Part shown: positions 1-8,118 of the stretch, piece after piece
Position numbering within the stretch: position 1 is the first letter of the stretch
Layout: each line of letters starts with the position of its first letter
Assembly: GCA_943788135.1 (NCBI GenBank)
Contig: CALSPC010000003.1
Span: 434,001 to 498,000 of the forward strand
Origin: an uncultured Paracoccaceae bacterium
GTDB taxonomy: Bacteria; Bacteroidota; Bacteroidia; Flavobacteriales; Flavobacteriaceae
Direction of reading: 5' to 3'
Length of the DNA stretch: 64,000 bases
The notes under the pieces: generated by a model
Databases searched by the model: none
The model's input: only the letters and a program-made list of their open reading frames with translations
Told to the model about the DNA's origin: nothing
Position numbers and translations under genes: made by a program

Positions 1-500
1 ACACCGGTAGTTGTTTCTTCACTTAAGCCGTTGATTCCAGCCATTAATTCTGGATAATGATCAAACACTAAATTTGTTAAATCACCTCCATCATCTAATA
101 TCATATTTAAAGGTTGACGATCTTCTCCAAAAAACAAAGTTTGTTCGATACACCAATCAAATTCTTCTTCACTAAGGCCTTTCCATGCATACACAGGAAT
201 TCCTGCTGCTGCAATAGCTGCTGCGGCTTGATCTTGTGTTGAAAATATATTACAAGAACTCCAAGTTACATCTGCTCCGAGTGCTACAAGTGTCTCAATA
301 AGAACAGCGGTTTGAATAGTCATATGCAAACACCCTGCGATTCGAGCGCCTTTCAAAGGTTGACTGTTTTTATATTCTTCTCGAAGACTCATCAAACCTG
401 GCATTTCAGCTTCAGCGAGTTCAATTTCTTTGCGTCCCCAATCTGCAAGAGCGATGTCTTTTACTTTGTAAGGCGTGTAAGGAATAGTTTTTACGTTCAT
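1..500 (-). CDS. ahcY: Adenosylhomocysteinase, N-terminal part (runs off the left edge)
   Basis: Cleaves S-adenosylhomocysteine to adenosine and homocysteine in the methyl cycle; cytoplasmic. Only the first 166 codons are in the window, reading leftward from an ATG at 500. Visible family motifs are [12 protein letters not shown], the cysteine stretch [13 protein letters not shown], and [10 protein letters not shown] with the substrate-contacting aspartates. The NAD-binding domain lies outside the window. It diverges from the phosphopantetheinyl transferase gene, and a TATCTTTG promoter element lies upstream. Identity is clear from the N-terminal substrate domain. Confidence 0.95.
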   Translation of the reverse strand, partial: MNVKTIPYTPYKVKDIALADWGRKEIELAEAEMPGLMSLREEYKNSQPLKGARIAGCLHMTIQTAVLIETLVALGADVTWSSCNIFSTQDQAAAAIAAAGIPVYAWKGLSEEEFDWCIEQTLFFGEDRQPLNMILDDGGDLTNLVFDHYPELMAGINGLSEETTTG

Positions 501-577
501 AAGGCAGTTTTTAAATGCACTAGTTTGGAGTTAACCTATAAATTAGTGTATTTTCGTTTTAAAATTATTTTACGCTG

Positions 578-585
578 CAAAGATA
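578..585 (-). promoter_or_regulatory. Bacteroidota -7 promoter element for ahcY
   Basis: On the minus strand this reads TATCTTTG, matching the Bacteroidota -7 consensus TAnnTTTG, about 78 nt before the ahcY start. I see no convincing -33 TTTG at the usual spacing. Confidence 0.5.
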
Positions 586-607
586 ACTATTAACTTTTAA
601 AAATGTA

Positions 608-1240
608 ATGCCACTTTATAAATCCATAGCTTTAAATTCACAAACTATTGTTAAAATCTGGAAGATTACGGAATCTAAAGATTTTTTCTTTGACCAAGTC
701 GTGTTGAAGCCTGAGAGTTTAGAGCGAGTAAATGGTATGAAAAGTGAATTGCATCAACGTGGGTTTATGAGTGTTCGAATGTTACTTGCTGAATTTGGAT
801 ATGGAGATGAGAATTTAGTATACGATGCATTTGGAAAACCCCATTTGAAAGATGGAAAATACATTTCTATTACACATTCTTATACATTTTCAGCAGTAGT
901 GGTGAGCGCCAAAGCAGTTGGAGTTGATATTGAAAAACAACGCGATAAAATAATTAAAATCGCTCCAAAATTTATTGGTTACGAAGCCGTTTACTTGAAA
1001 AAAAACGATTCCAAATTGATTCAAAAATTGACTTGGATTTGGTGTGTTAAAGAATCGTTATACAAATTATTTGCAACACCAGGAATGGTGTTTAAAACCC
1101 ATTTTTTAGTACTCCCATTTGGTTCTGAATCCAATAGCACGTCAGCTTGGATTGTTCAAGACAAACAAAAACTTAAATATAACGCTATAGTTATGGAGTT
1201 TGAAGGCTTTGGATGTGCAATTGTAGGGCCTAATTTTTAA
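608..1240 (+). CDS. 4'-phosphopantetheinyl transferase superfamily protein
   Basis: Transfers phosphopantetheine from CoA to a carrier-protein serine. The two hallmark motifs are present in order: VGVDIE near residue 98, whose Asp and Glu bind Mg2+, and WCVKESLYK near residue 145. The 210 aa length fits the Sfp/AcpT-type superfamily, not the short AcpS. No carrier protein or synthase gene is adjacent, so the target is unknown. An alternative ATG lies five bases upstream at 603 but is out of frame. Confidence 0.85.
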   Translation: MPLYKSIALNSQTIVKIWKITESKDFFFDQVVLKPESLERVNGMKSELHQRGFMSVRMLLAEFGYGDENLVYDAFGKPHLKDGKYISITHSYTFSAVVVSAKAVGVDIEKQRDKIIKIAPKFIGYEAVYLKKNDSKLIQKLTWIWCVKESLYKLFATPGMVFKTHFLVLPFGSESNSTSAWIVQDKQKLKYNAIVMEFEGFGCAIVGPNF

Positions 1241-1249
1241 AACAAGATT

Positions 1250-1510
1250 ATGAATATATCAGTAGAATTTACGCTCACACCCTTACAAACGGATTTTGAG
1301 CTTCCAATTATAAACTTCATAAAGACATTGCGGGCGTCTGAATTTAGAGTTCTTGAAAACCCATTAAGCACACAAATTTTTGGACCGTATGACGCTCTAA
1401 TGGGGTTTTTGACCGCGACTATCAAAGCCACTTTTGAAGATATTGATCATGTAGTTTTAAATATGAAAATAGTAAAAAGCGACCGTAGCGATTATGAGCC
1501 CCATTTTTAA
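1250..1510 (+). CDS. YkoF/MTH1187-type thiamine-binding protein
   Basis: An 86 aa single-domain protein resembling the thiamine/hydroxymethylpyrimidine-binding family (Thiamine_BP, formerly DUF77). The N-terminal strand ISVEFTLTPLQTDFELPI and the pattern LENPLSTQIFGPYDALM match the family core. There is no signal peptide, so it should be cytoplasmic. It starts nine bases after the transferase and overlaps the start of the PnuC-type transporter by 17 bases, indicating one transcript. With the TPP riboswitch further downstream, this points to thiamine or a precursor as the ligand of the cluster. The ligand assignment is inference. Confidence 0.7.
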   Translation: MNISVEFTLTPLQTDFELPIINFIKTLRASEFRVLENPLSTQIFGPYDALMGFLTATIKATFEDIDHVVLNMKIVKSDRSDYEPHF

Positions 1511-2133
1511 TTTTTTATTTGAACAATATAGCAGTTCAAGTCCTTCAGATATAGCTCTAGAAATCACCGCAGTCATTTTTGGTTTCGCTTCTGTTTGGTT
1601 CTCAAAGCAAAATAATATTTTGGTATTTCCAACAGGGCTAATAAGTACCTCTATATTTGTGTATTTATTGTTTAAATGGCAATTGTTAGGAGATCATGAT
1701 GATTAATGGCTACTATTTTATAATGAGTTTATATGGCTGGTATATTTGGACTCGAAAAATTGATTCAGAACAAGTAACGCCAATTTCTAAAACTTCAAAA
1801 CGAGAACAGCTAATTGGAGGAGCTATTTTTATGGCCTCCATATTAGCAGTGTATTTGGTCTATCAAATTTTTGAGATGTGGACAAGTTGGGTTGCTTATG
1901 TGGATACGTTAACCACGGCCTTATTTTTTGTGGGAATGTGGTTGATGGCAAAACGAAAAATAGAAAATTGGATTTTTTGGATTATTGCCGATATTATTTC
2001 AGTGCCATTATACTTTTATAAAGGATTTACATTTACAAGTTTACAATATTTAGGATTTACAATTTTAGCTATATTTGGATTTTTAGCATGGAAAAAACAC
2101 TTGAACAACACCCGTCTAGTTGCATTAAAGTAG
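1494..2133 (+). pseudogene. pnuC: PnuC/PnuT-family vitamin transporter, split by a 1-nt frameshift
   Basis: Membrane permease family for nicotinamide riboside (PnuC) or thiamine (PnuT). The first frame (1494-1706) gives the N-terminal helices with IITAVIFGF-like sequence, NNILVFPTGLIST and FKWQLLGD. The second frame (1696-2133) continues seamlessly with MMINGYYFIMSLYGWYIW and the remaining helices. In intact relatives these two segments are contiguous (LLGD-M-I-N-Y-Y). One extra base, the c at about 1695, breaks the frame. The result may be a pseudogene, a sequencing error, or two coupled half-proteins, since the second frame begins ATG-ATG inside the overlap. The substrate is uncertain: the NadR-type kinase suggests nicotinamide riboside, the thiamine-binding neighbour suggests thiamine. 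Confidence 0.75.
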
Positions 2134-2651
2134 TCTTGTTTGGACCAGAATCAACTGGAAAGACGACCTTGTCAAAAGCACTCGCGGACTTTTATGATAC
2201 CACCTGGGTGGCAGAATTTGCGCGCGAGTATCTCCAAAACAAATGGGATCAAGAACAAAAAACTTGTGAGCGTTCTGATTTATTGCCTATTGCAGTTGGA
2301 CAAATGGAGCTAGAAAATGCTGCGGCTAAACAAACAAATAACCTTTTGTTTTGTGATACCAATCTTTTAGAAACAAAAGTGTATTCGGAAATATATTATG
2401 AGGGGTATTGTGATCCAACTATTGATTTCTTTGCAAAAAATAATTGCTATAATTTACATTTTTTATGTGATATTGATGTACCTTGGGAAGCTGATGATCT
2501 GAGAGATAAACCTCATGAACGAAAAAAAATGTTTTTAGCATTTGAAGATGCTTTGAAAACACTTGATCTTCCTTATGTGGTTTTGAGTGGTTCTAAATCA
2601 GTTCGGCTAAAAACGGCAGTTAATCATGTAAATAAACTTTTAAAACAATAG
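2088..2651 (+). CDS. NadR-type nucleotide kinase (AAA-family ATPase)
   Basis: A 187 aa P-loop kinase like the C-terminal ribosylnicotinamide kinase domain of NadR. The Walker A is LFGPESTGKTTL near residue 18. The conserved WVAEFAREYL follows, then LLFCDTNLLETKVYSE, and the lid-type DLRDKPHERKKMF. The adenylyltransferase and HTH parts of NadR are absent. It overlaps the transporter frame by 46 bases, a coupling typical of PnuC-kinase pairs in which phosphorylation traps the imported nucleoside. In this cluster the substrate could instead be a thiamine-related compound. Confidence 0.75.
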   Translation: MEKTLEQHPSSCIKVVLFGPESTGKTTLSKALADFYDTTWVAEFAREYLQNKWDQEQKTCERSDLLPIAVGQMELENAAAKQTNNLLFCDTNLLETKVYSEIYYEGYCDPTIDFFAKNNCYNLHFLCDIDVPWEADDLRDKPHERKKMFLAFEDALKTLDLPYVVLSGSKSVRLKTAVNHVNKLLKQ

Positions 2652-2653
2652 AT

Positions 2654-4204
2654 TTGAATTATTCATCTTCTGATATAAAACATATTGATAGTCTTGGGCT
2701 TAGTTTAACAGATGTCGAAAAACAATTAGAATACTATGAATCTCCGCCTTCATACGTTAATTTAAAATCCTCGGCAACCATTGGAGATGGTATTCTAAAG
2801 CTGTCCGATTCAGAAGAACAAGAGTACATTGACTATTACAAACGCCACAACGCATCGCTCTCAATAGTTAAATTCACACCAGCGTCGGGAGCAGCTTCAA
2901 GAATGTTTAAGGTTTTGCATCAATTTTTGGAGGATTACGACCCTCAAAAAGAATCGATAAACGCGTATATAAACAAAAATAAAATTACAGAATTGTTTTT
3001 ATTTTTTGTGACTGTCGAAAAATTACCGTTTCACGACGCTACAGTTGATAAAATGCGCGCGATGGTTCCAGATTATGACCTTCTGTCTTTAGATCAAAGG
3101 CGTATATTGTTTGTGAAAACACTGTTAGAGGAAAAACATTTAAATTATAAAAATATCCCAAAAGGGTTGCTGCCTTTTCACAGGTATAAAAACCATGTTT
3201 CAACGGCTTTTGAAGAACATTTTTTTGAGGCCGCTCAATATGCTTCTGTAAACGATAGAGCAGTATTACATTTTACGATTTCTAAAGCTCACCTAGAGCA
3301 ATTTCAAGCAAAATTAAAAGGCACTCAACAGCTCGTCGAATCAAAAACCAACATCAAATTTGAGGTCACGTTTTCGTACCAAGCTTCTAATACAGACGTG
3401 CTTGCCGTAGATTTGAAAAACCGTCCCTTTCGTTTAAAGGGTAAATTACTGTTTAGACCTTCTGGTCATGGGGCTTTAATTAAAAATTTAGACCAAATTG
3501 ACGCGGATATTATTTTTATTAAAAACATAGATAATGTTGTAGTGAACAGATATCAGCAAGAGGTTGTAAAGTATAAAAAAGTACTTGCAGGTGTATTGCT
3601 AGAGACACAACATCAGTTGTTTTCGTACGCAAAAACTCTTGAAGCTAACGATTTATCAGAAAATATGATTAGCGAAATAACACTATTTTTGATAGAAAAA
3701 CTAAATGTTGTGATCAACCCACAATTCGAAAAGTATGCCTATAATCATAAAATTGAGTATTTAAAATCAAAAATTAACCGACCTATTCGTGTTTGTGGAA
3801 TGGTAAAAAATGAAAACGAACCTGGAGGTGGTCCGTTTTGGGTAAAGCATGAAAATGGCGAAATATCTTTACAAATTGTAGAGTCTGCTCAGGTGAATAT
3901 AGCACTTAAAAAACAGAAAGCTATTTTAAAGAACGCAACACACTTTAATCCAGTTGATGTTGTCTGTGGAGTCAAAAACTATAAAGGCGAAGCATTCAAT
4001 TTGGAACAATTTGTTGATTCAAGCACCTACTTTGTTACCACCAAAACTAAATACGGTCATAAACTCAAAACTTTAGAAAAACCAGGGCTATGGAATGGCA
4101 GTATGGCAGATTGGAATACCATATTTGTGGAGGTTCCAATTATTACATTTAATCCCGTTAAAACAGTGAATGACCTTTTAAAATTCACTCATCAAGTAAA
4201 ATAA
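2654..4204 (+). CDS. DUF4301 family protein
   Basis: A 516 aa protein of the Bacteroidota family DUF4301, function unknown. The signature FTPASGAASRMFK lies near residue 76, and a second conserved part reads IRVCGMVKNENEPGGGPFW near residue 380. The glycine-rich PASGAASRMFK resembles the nucleotide-binding loop of sugar-nucleotidyltransferase-like folds, which is only a resemblance. It starts with TTG two bases after the kinase stop, so it is the last gene of the cofactor cluster and ends just before the TPP riboswitch. Confidence 0.75.
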   Translation: MNYSSSDIKHIDSLGLSLTDVEKQLEYYESPPSYVNLKSSATIGDGILKLSDSEEQEYIDYYKRHNASLSIVKFTPASGAASRMFKVLHQFLEDYDPQKESINAYINKNKITELFLFFVTVEKLPFHDATVDKMRAMVPDYDLLSLDQRRILFVKTLLEEKHLNYKNIPKGLLPFHRYKNHVSTAFEEHFFEAAQYASVNDRAVLHFTISKAHLEQFQAKLKGTQQLVESKTNIKFEVTFSYQASNTDVLAVDLKNRPFRLKGKLLFRPSGHGALIKNLDQIDADIIFIKNIDNVVVNRYQQEVVKYKKVLAGVLLETQHQLFSYAKTLEANDLSENMISEITLFLIEKLNVVINPQFEKYAYNHKIEYLKSKINRPIRVCGMVKNENEPGGGPFWVKHENGEISLQIVESAQVNIALKKQKAILKNATHFNPVDVVCGVKNYKGEAFNLEQFVDSSTYFVTTKTKYGHKLKTLEKPGLWNGSMADWNTIFVEVPIITFNPVKTVNDLLKFTHQVK

Positions 4205-4216
4205 TTTCATAAATTC

Positions 4217-4247
4217 TTTTCAAGAATTTAAATCTAAACTATATTTG
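4217..4247 (+). promoter_or_regulatory. Promoter of the TPP-riboswitch transcript
   Basis: TATATTTG at 4240-4247 matches the Bacteroidota -7 element, with TTTT at 4217-4220 nineteen bases upstream as a weak -33 element. The start of transcription would fall just ahead of the riboswitch. Confidence 0.6.
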
Positions 4248-4252
4248 CACCG

Positions 4253-4342
4253 TTCTCAAAAAAGGGGTGCCGATATCGGCTGAGATCATACCCATTGAAC
4301 CTAGAACAGATAATGCTGTTTAGGGATGTGAGTTTCAATTTG
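4253..4342 (+). promoter_or_regulatory. TPP riboswitch (THI element)
   Basis: The conserved THI-box parts occur in order: GGGGTGCC at 4264, GGCTGAGAT at 4278 (pyrimidine-sensor half), ACCCATTGAACCT (4290-4302), GAACAGATAATGCTG near 4304, and the closing GGGATGTGAG near 4323. It senses thiamine pyrophosphate. A GAAGCT-AA-AGCTTC hairpin at 4369-4382 could be part of the switching region, but no U-rich terminator follows it. The controlled gene is the TonB-dependent receptor at 4448. Confidence 0.93.
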
Positions 4343-4447
4343 AGCAATTGTTCAAGTTGGAGTCAAAGGAAGCTAAAGCTTCAAAAATATATATAACTAA
4401 TTTACAAAGAATAATTACCTCTTTTTATTCGATATTATTTTTATCGT

Positions 4448-6571
4448 ATGAAAAAATCTGTTCTTTTAATTGCATGGTCATTAGTGTCTTCTGTGACCAT
4501 TGCTCAACAGAATCCAGTTGAAATGGATTCAACTCAAACACAAACTTTAGACGAGGTATTAGTGCGGTCTGTCCGGGTGAAGCCGAACGCACCAATTACC
4601 CATTCCAACCTCTCAAAACAAGAACTGCAATGCCGGAATCTTGGGCAGGACATTCCTGTTTTGTTAAACTATTTACCTTCAGTAGTGTCTTCTTCAGATG
4701 CTGGAGCAGGTATTGGGTACACGTACTTACGAGTTAGAGGGTCAGATGCGACCCGTGTAAATGTGACGATTAATGGGATTCCATACAACGATGCCGAAAG
4801 TCAGGGTACATTCTGGGTGAATCTTGGTGATTTTGCGTCTTCTGTGGAAAATATTCAATTACAGCGTGGAGTTGGAACTTCTACAAATGGATCTGCTGCT
4901 TTTGGAGCAAGTCTAAATATTTTAACCGATGCTATTTCTCAAAAAGCAGGAGGTCAAATTGCCAATTCCTTTGGTTCCTATAATACAAGAAAACACAGTC
5001 TGAAATTTACTACAGGGCTTCTTAATGATCATTTTGAGTTTGCTGGACGCTTATCAAAAATTTATTCCGATGGTTATGTTGATCGTGCCTCTACAGATAT
5101 GAAATCGTATTTTCTTCAAGGGAACTATGTTGATACAAACACCCTTATCAAAGCGCTGATGTTTGGAGGAAAAGAGAAAACATACCAAGCATGGTATGGA
5201 TTAAGTAAGGATGAATTGGAGGAAGACAGAACACAAAACCCTTATACTTATGACAACGAAACGGATAACTATTGGCAAGATCATTATCAGTTGCATTGGA
5301 ATGAAACTTTAAACTCTAATTGGTCTACAAATATCGGTTTGAATTACACAAGAGGAAAAGGGTATTTTGAGCAATATAAAACGGAAAGAAGTGCTGAGGA
5401 TTATAATAATTTGATTGTTGATGATAGCGATGTGATAGTTCGTCGTTGGTTGGATAACCATTTTTATGTGGCCAATGCGAATGCAACCTACCAAAAAAAT
5501 GGGATTGAAATTAATTCTGGTATTTCTTACAGCGATTACACCAACGACCACTATGGAGAGCTCATTTGGGGAAGTGATTTGGTCGCAGGAACAAGCATCA
5601 GAGACCGTTATTATTTAAGTGCTTCTAATAAGACTGATTTTAGTATTTTTTCTAAAGCCACCTTCAGAATGTCTGAATCCTTACAGGGCTTTTTAGATAT
5701 ACAAGGCCGATTTGTTAACTATTCTACAACAGGTTTAACCTCTAACCGAGTGCCTATTGACATTGACAAAAGGTATAATTTTTTCAACCCAAAACTAGGG
5801 CTCACTTATACGTTTAACTCAAACAACAGTGTGTATGCCTCCTATGCACGTGCCAACAAAGAACCCAACAGAAACGATTTTGAAAGTAATGCAGAAGCGG
5901 TTCAATCAGAAAGTTTGAATGACTTCGAATTGGGATGGCGTCATCAAGGAAAACGCTTTAGTTTGAATGCGAATATGTATTATATGTCCTACAAAAACCA
6001 ATTAGTGCTTACAGGTGCTCTTGATAATGTTGGAGAATATTTAAGAGAAAATGTTGACAACAGCTACCGTTTGGGGCTGGAATTGGATGTGCGCGTAGCT
6101 ATAAGTGATCAAATTGCTTTAAATTCAAATCTTGCTTTAAGTCAAAATAAAATTAAAGCACTGACTATTGATCGTGACGGCAGATTGCAAAACTTAGGGA
6201 CTACTAACATTGCATTATCACCAAATGTGATTACTACTCATGCCATTGAATATGCACCGAACAGCCAATTTAGAGCTGCACTGATTGGTAAATATGTTGG
6301 CGAGCAATACTTGAGTAATACAGATACAGAAGCGTCTAAATTAGAGGGTTATTTTGTTGGGGATTTTAATTTGAATTATGAATTGCCACTCAATAGAATC
6401 TTTAAATCTATTGTATTTAGCGGTATGATTAATAATATATTTGATTTAGAATATGTAGATCGTGGTTACACCTATTTAGACACTTGGAGTGGTTCAACAG
6501 TTTCCGAAGTACAAGGCTATTACCCACAAGCTACTCGAAATTTCTTAGTAGGGATGACCTTAATTTTTTAA
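4448..6571 (+). CDS. TonB-dependent outer-membrane receptor, TPP-riboswitch controlled
   Basis: A 707 aa outer-membrane active transporter. It has a signal peptide ending at TIAQQ, a TonB-box-like LDEVLV near residue 34, and a plug domain with YLRVRGSDATRVNVTINGIP and VGTSTNGSAAFGASLNI. A beta-barrel follows, ending in the aromatic LVGMTLIF. It lacks the N-terminal carboxypeptidase-D-like extension seen in SusC-type receptors. The riboswitch upstream implies uptake of thiamine or a derivative, as proposed for riboswitch-linked receptors in this phylum. A strong hairpin terminator follows. Confidence 0.9.
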   Translation: MKKSVLLIAWSLVSSVTIAQQNPVEMDSTQTQTLDEVLVRSVRVKPNAPITHSNLSKQELQCRNLGQDIPVLLNYLPSVVSSSDAGAGIGYTYLRVRGSDATRVNVTINGIPYNDAESQGTFWVNLGDFASSVENIQLQRGVGTSTNGSAAFGASLNILTDAISQKAGGQIANSFGSYNTRKHSLKFTTGLLNDHFEFAGRLSKIYSDGYVDRASTDMKSYFLQGNYVDTNTLIKALMFGGKEKTYQAWYGLSKDELEEDRTQNPYTYDNETDNYWQDHYQLHWNETLNSNWSTNIGLNYTRGKGYFEQYKTERSAEDYNNLIVDDSDVIVRRWLDNHFYVANANATYQKNGIEINSGISYSDYTNDHYGELIWGSDLVAGTSIRDRYYLSASNKTDFSIFSKATFRMSESLQGFLDIQGRFVNYSTTGLTSNRVPIDIDKRYNFFNPKLGLTYTFNSNNSVYASYARANKEPNRNDFESNAEAVQSESLNDFELGWRHQGKRFSLNANMYYMSYKNQLVLTGALDNVGEYLRENVDNSYRLGLELDVRVAISDQIALNSNLALSQNKIKALTIDRDGRLQNLGTTNIALSPNVITTHAIEYAPNSQFRAALIGKYVGEQYLSNTDTEASKLEGYFVGDFNLNYELPLNRIFKSIVFSGMINNIFDLEYVDRGYTYLDTWSGSTVSEVQGYYPQATRNFLVGMTLIF

Positions 6572-6584
6572 ACTTAAAACTTAC

Positions 6585-6614
6585 AAATAGCGCACTTTGG
6601 TGCGCTATTTTTTT
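6585..6614. terminator. Bidirectional terminator between the TonB receptor and a lipoprotein gene
   Basis: A perfect 10-bp stem (AAATAGCGCA / TGCGCTATTT) with a six-base loop CTTTGG is followed by a T run and preceded by A-rich sequence. It can serve the receptor gene on plus and the convergent lipoprotein gene on minus, whose stop codon overlaps the T run. Confidence 0.85.
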
Positions 6615-7050
6615 AATTGGTGATGTAAAGTGTATTACCGCTACTTTCTACAAAATAGGGTTTGAGCGTGCACCGCAATGTGCTGTTTTCTAAAACAAGA
6701 CCTGTCAATAAACTGTATGTGTTTGCATCTTCACAACCACAAACCGCTTCAAGACCGTTGATGGTTAGTATAGAGCAATCGTTATAAATATGATTAGGGT
6801 CTGCAGCGTCAAAAGCAACATATCCAGCACCAGTATTATTAACGATGATACCCCCATTACCCTCATTAGGGACGTAGACGGGATTATTAGGAAATGTGAG
6901 CTGATTGTATTGCGAGAGATTAAGATTCAACGAGACCATTACATTGATGTTAGCTAAAAAATTACAATTCGGATCAATAGTGTTTTTTTTGGAACAGCTC
7001 GCGTGTACGAACAATATAATGAGGCCAAATGTCAATGCTTTAAATTTCAT
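6613..7050 (-). CDS. Lipoprotein with degenerate Rieske-like domain
   Basis: A 145 aa secreted lipoprotein: signal peptide with lipobox VHASC, Cys at residue 19. The rest resembles a Rieske-like beta fold: GAGYVAFDAADPNHIYNDCS, VCGCEDANTYSLLTG and TLKPYFVESSGNTLYITN follow the strand pattern of Rieske 2Fe-2S domains. The canonical C-x-H and C-x-x-H cluster ligands are missing, with PNH..DC and CGC present instead, so a normal [2Fe-2S] cluster is not expected. Function unknown; I infer a fold, not an activity. Confidence 0.65.
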   Translation of the reverse strand: MKFKALTFGLIILFVHASCSKKNTIDPNCNFLANINVMVSLNLNLSQYNQLTFPNNPVYVPNEGNGGIIVNNTGAGYVAFDAADPNHIYNDCSILTINGLEAVCGCEDANTYSLLTGLVLENSTLRCTLKPYFVESSGNTLYITN

Positions 7051-7125
7051 TTTTTTTGATATATAATTTTATAATAAAGAAAGATCTCAATTTACGATAA
7101 AAACTACAATAAGATAAATATTTTG

Positions 7126-7133
7126 TATATTTG
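7126..7133 (+). promoter_or_regulatory. -7 promoter element for greA
   Basis: TATATTTG, a full match to the Bacteroidota -7 consensus, about 100 nt before the greA start. No clear -33 TTTG is seen. Confidence 0.55.
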
Positions 7134-7137
7134 TAAT

Positions 7138-7164
7138 GCAATCTCGTGAAAACGAGATTTTTGC
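7138..7164 (+). promoter_or_regulatory. Terminator-like hairpin in the greA leader
   Basis: AATCTCG-TGAAAA-CGAGATT forms a 7-bp stem followed by a short T run, beginning within about ten bases of the expected transcription start. It could be an attenuator or a 5' stabilising hairpin. No function is shown by the sequence itself. Confidence 0.4.
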
Positions 7165-7233
7165 ATTTAGTTCTAGTTACTAATTAGACTATGCAAACAC
7201 CTAAATGAACAACTACTTAAAAAATGATTAGTT

Positions 7234-7707
7234 ATGAGCAATGTATCTTATTACACGGCCGAAGGATTAAAAAAACTACGAGAAGAGTTAAAGCAACTCA
7301 AAGATGTAGAACGCATCAAAGCGTCAAGAGCAATCGCTGAAGCGAGAGATAAAGGCGATTTAAGTGAAAATGCCGAATACGATGCGGCTAAAGAAGCCCA
7401 AGGCATGTTGGAAATGCGTATTTCAAAATTGGAAGACGCCCTTGCTGGCGCTCGTTTGATTGACGAATCTCAACTTGATGCCTCCAAAGCATTAGTGCTG
7501 TCAAAAGTGAAAATAAAAAATCAGGCCAATGGTATGGAATTGGACTATCTTCTTGTGGCCGATGGCGAAGCCGATTTGGCTGCCGGTAAGATTTCTGTAA
7601 ATTCACCAATAGGAAAAGGATTATTAGGAAAACGTGTTGGAGAAATTGCTGAAATTCAAGTGCCAAATGGCATCATAAAGTTTGAAATTATTAGTATTTC
7701 AAGATAA
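7234..7707 (+). CDS. greA: Transcription elongation factor GreA
   Basis: Stimulates transcript cleavage by backtracked RNA polymerase. The 157 aa length and two-domain layout are standard: an N-terminal coiled coil with the acidic tip RDKGDLSENAEYDAAKE, whose Asp/Glu act in the polymerase secondary channel, and a C-terminal FKBP-like domain with VSVNSPIGKGLLGK-type sequence (ISVNSPIGKGLLGKRVGE). The HIT-family gene follows after 21 bases, so the two are probably co-transcribed. Confidence 0.97.
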   Translation: MSNVSYYTAEGLKKLREELKQLKDVERIKASRAIAEARDKGDLSENAEYDAAKEAQGMLEMRISKLEDALAGARLIDESQLDASKALVLSKVKIKNQANGMELDYLLVADGEADLAAGKISVNSPIGKGLLGKRVGEIAEIQVPNGIIKFEIISISR

Positions 7708-7728
7708 TTAAAATCCTAATACCATCTG

Positions 7729-8118
7729 ATGAGTTCAGTTTTTACTAAAATAGTCAACAAAGAAATCCCTTGTTATAAAGTAGCGGAAACCTCACAATTT
7801 TTGGCATTTTTGGATGTGAATCCTAATGCAAAAGGCCATACACTTTGTATTCCTAAAAATGAAATCGATAAAATTTTTGATTTAGACACTTCTGCTTATA
7901 TAGAACTGATGAGGTTTTCAAGAACAGTAGCCATTGCGCTAGAAAAAGCAGTGGATTGCAAGCGTGTTGGCATGTCCGTTATTGGTTTAGAAGTCCCACA
8001 CACACACGTACATTTGATTCCTCTAAATAGTATGGAAGATGCGCAATTTACCAAAAAAGAAACGCTTCTTCCAGAAGAATTTCAAGCCTTAGCAAATAAG
8101 ATAGCATCATTCTTGTAG
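7729..8118 (+). CDS. HIT family nucleotide hydrolase/transferase
   Basis: A 129 aa histidine-triad protein acting on nucleoside phosphates linked to small groups. It carries IVNKEIPCYKVAE near the start and the triad HTHVHLIPL (His-x-His-x-His) near residue 94. It lies 21 bases after greA in the same direction, a frequent pairing in Flavobacteria. Its 3' end overlaps the convergent kinase gene by 12 bases. The exact substrate is not determinable. Confidence 0.93.
   Translation: MSSVFTKIVNKEIPCYKVAETSQFLAFLDVNPNAKGHTLCIPKNEIDKIFDLDTSAYIELMRFSRTVAIALEKAVDCKRVGMSVIGLEVPHTHVHLIPLNSMEDAQFTKKETLLPEEFQALANKIASFL

Noticed and set aside
312-593. Plus-strand open frame opposite ahcY
   Set aside because: It lies antisense to a clear gene and through its promoter, with no protein-like features.
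6484-6693. Open frame overlapping the TonB receptor end and the terminator
   Set aside because: It crosses a strong hairpin terminator and two real genes.
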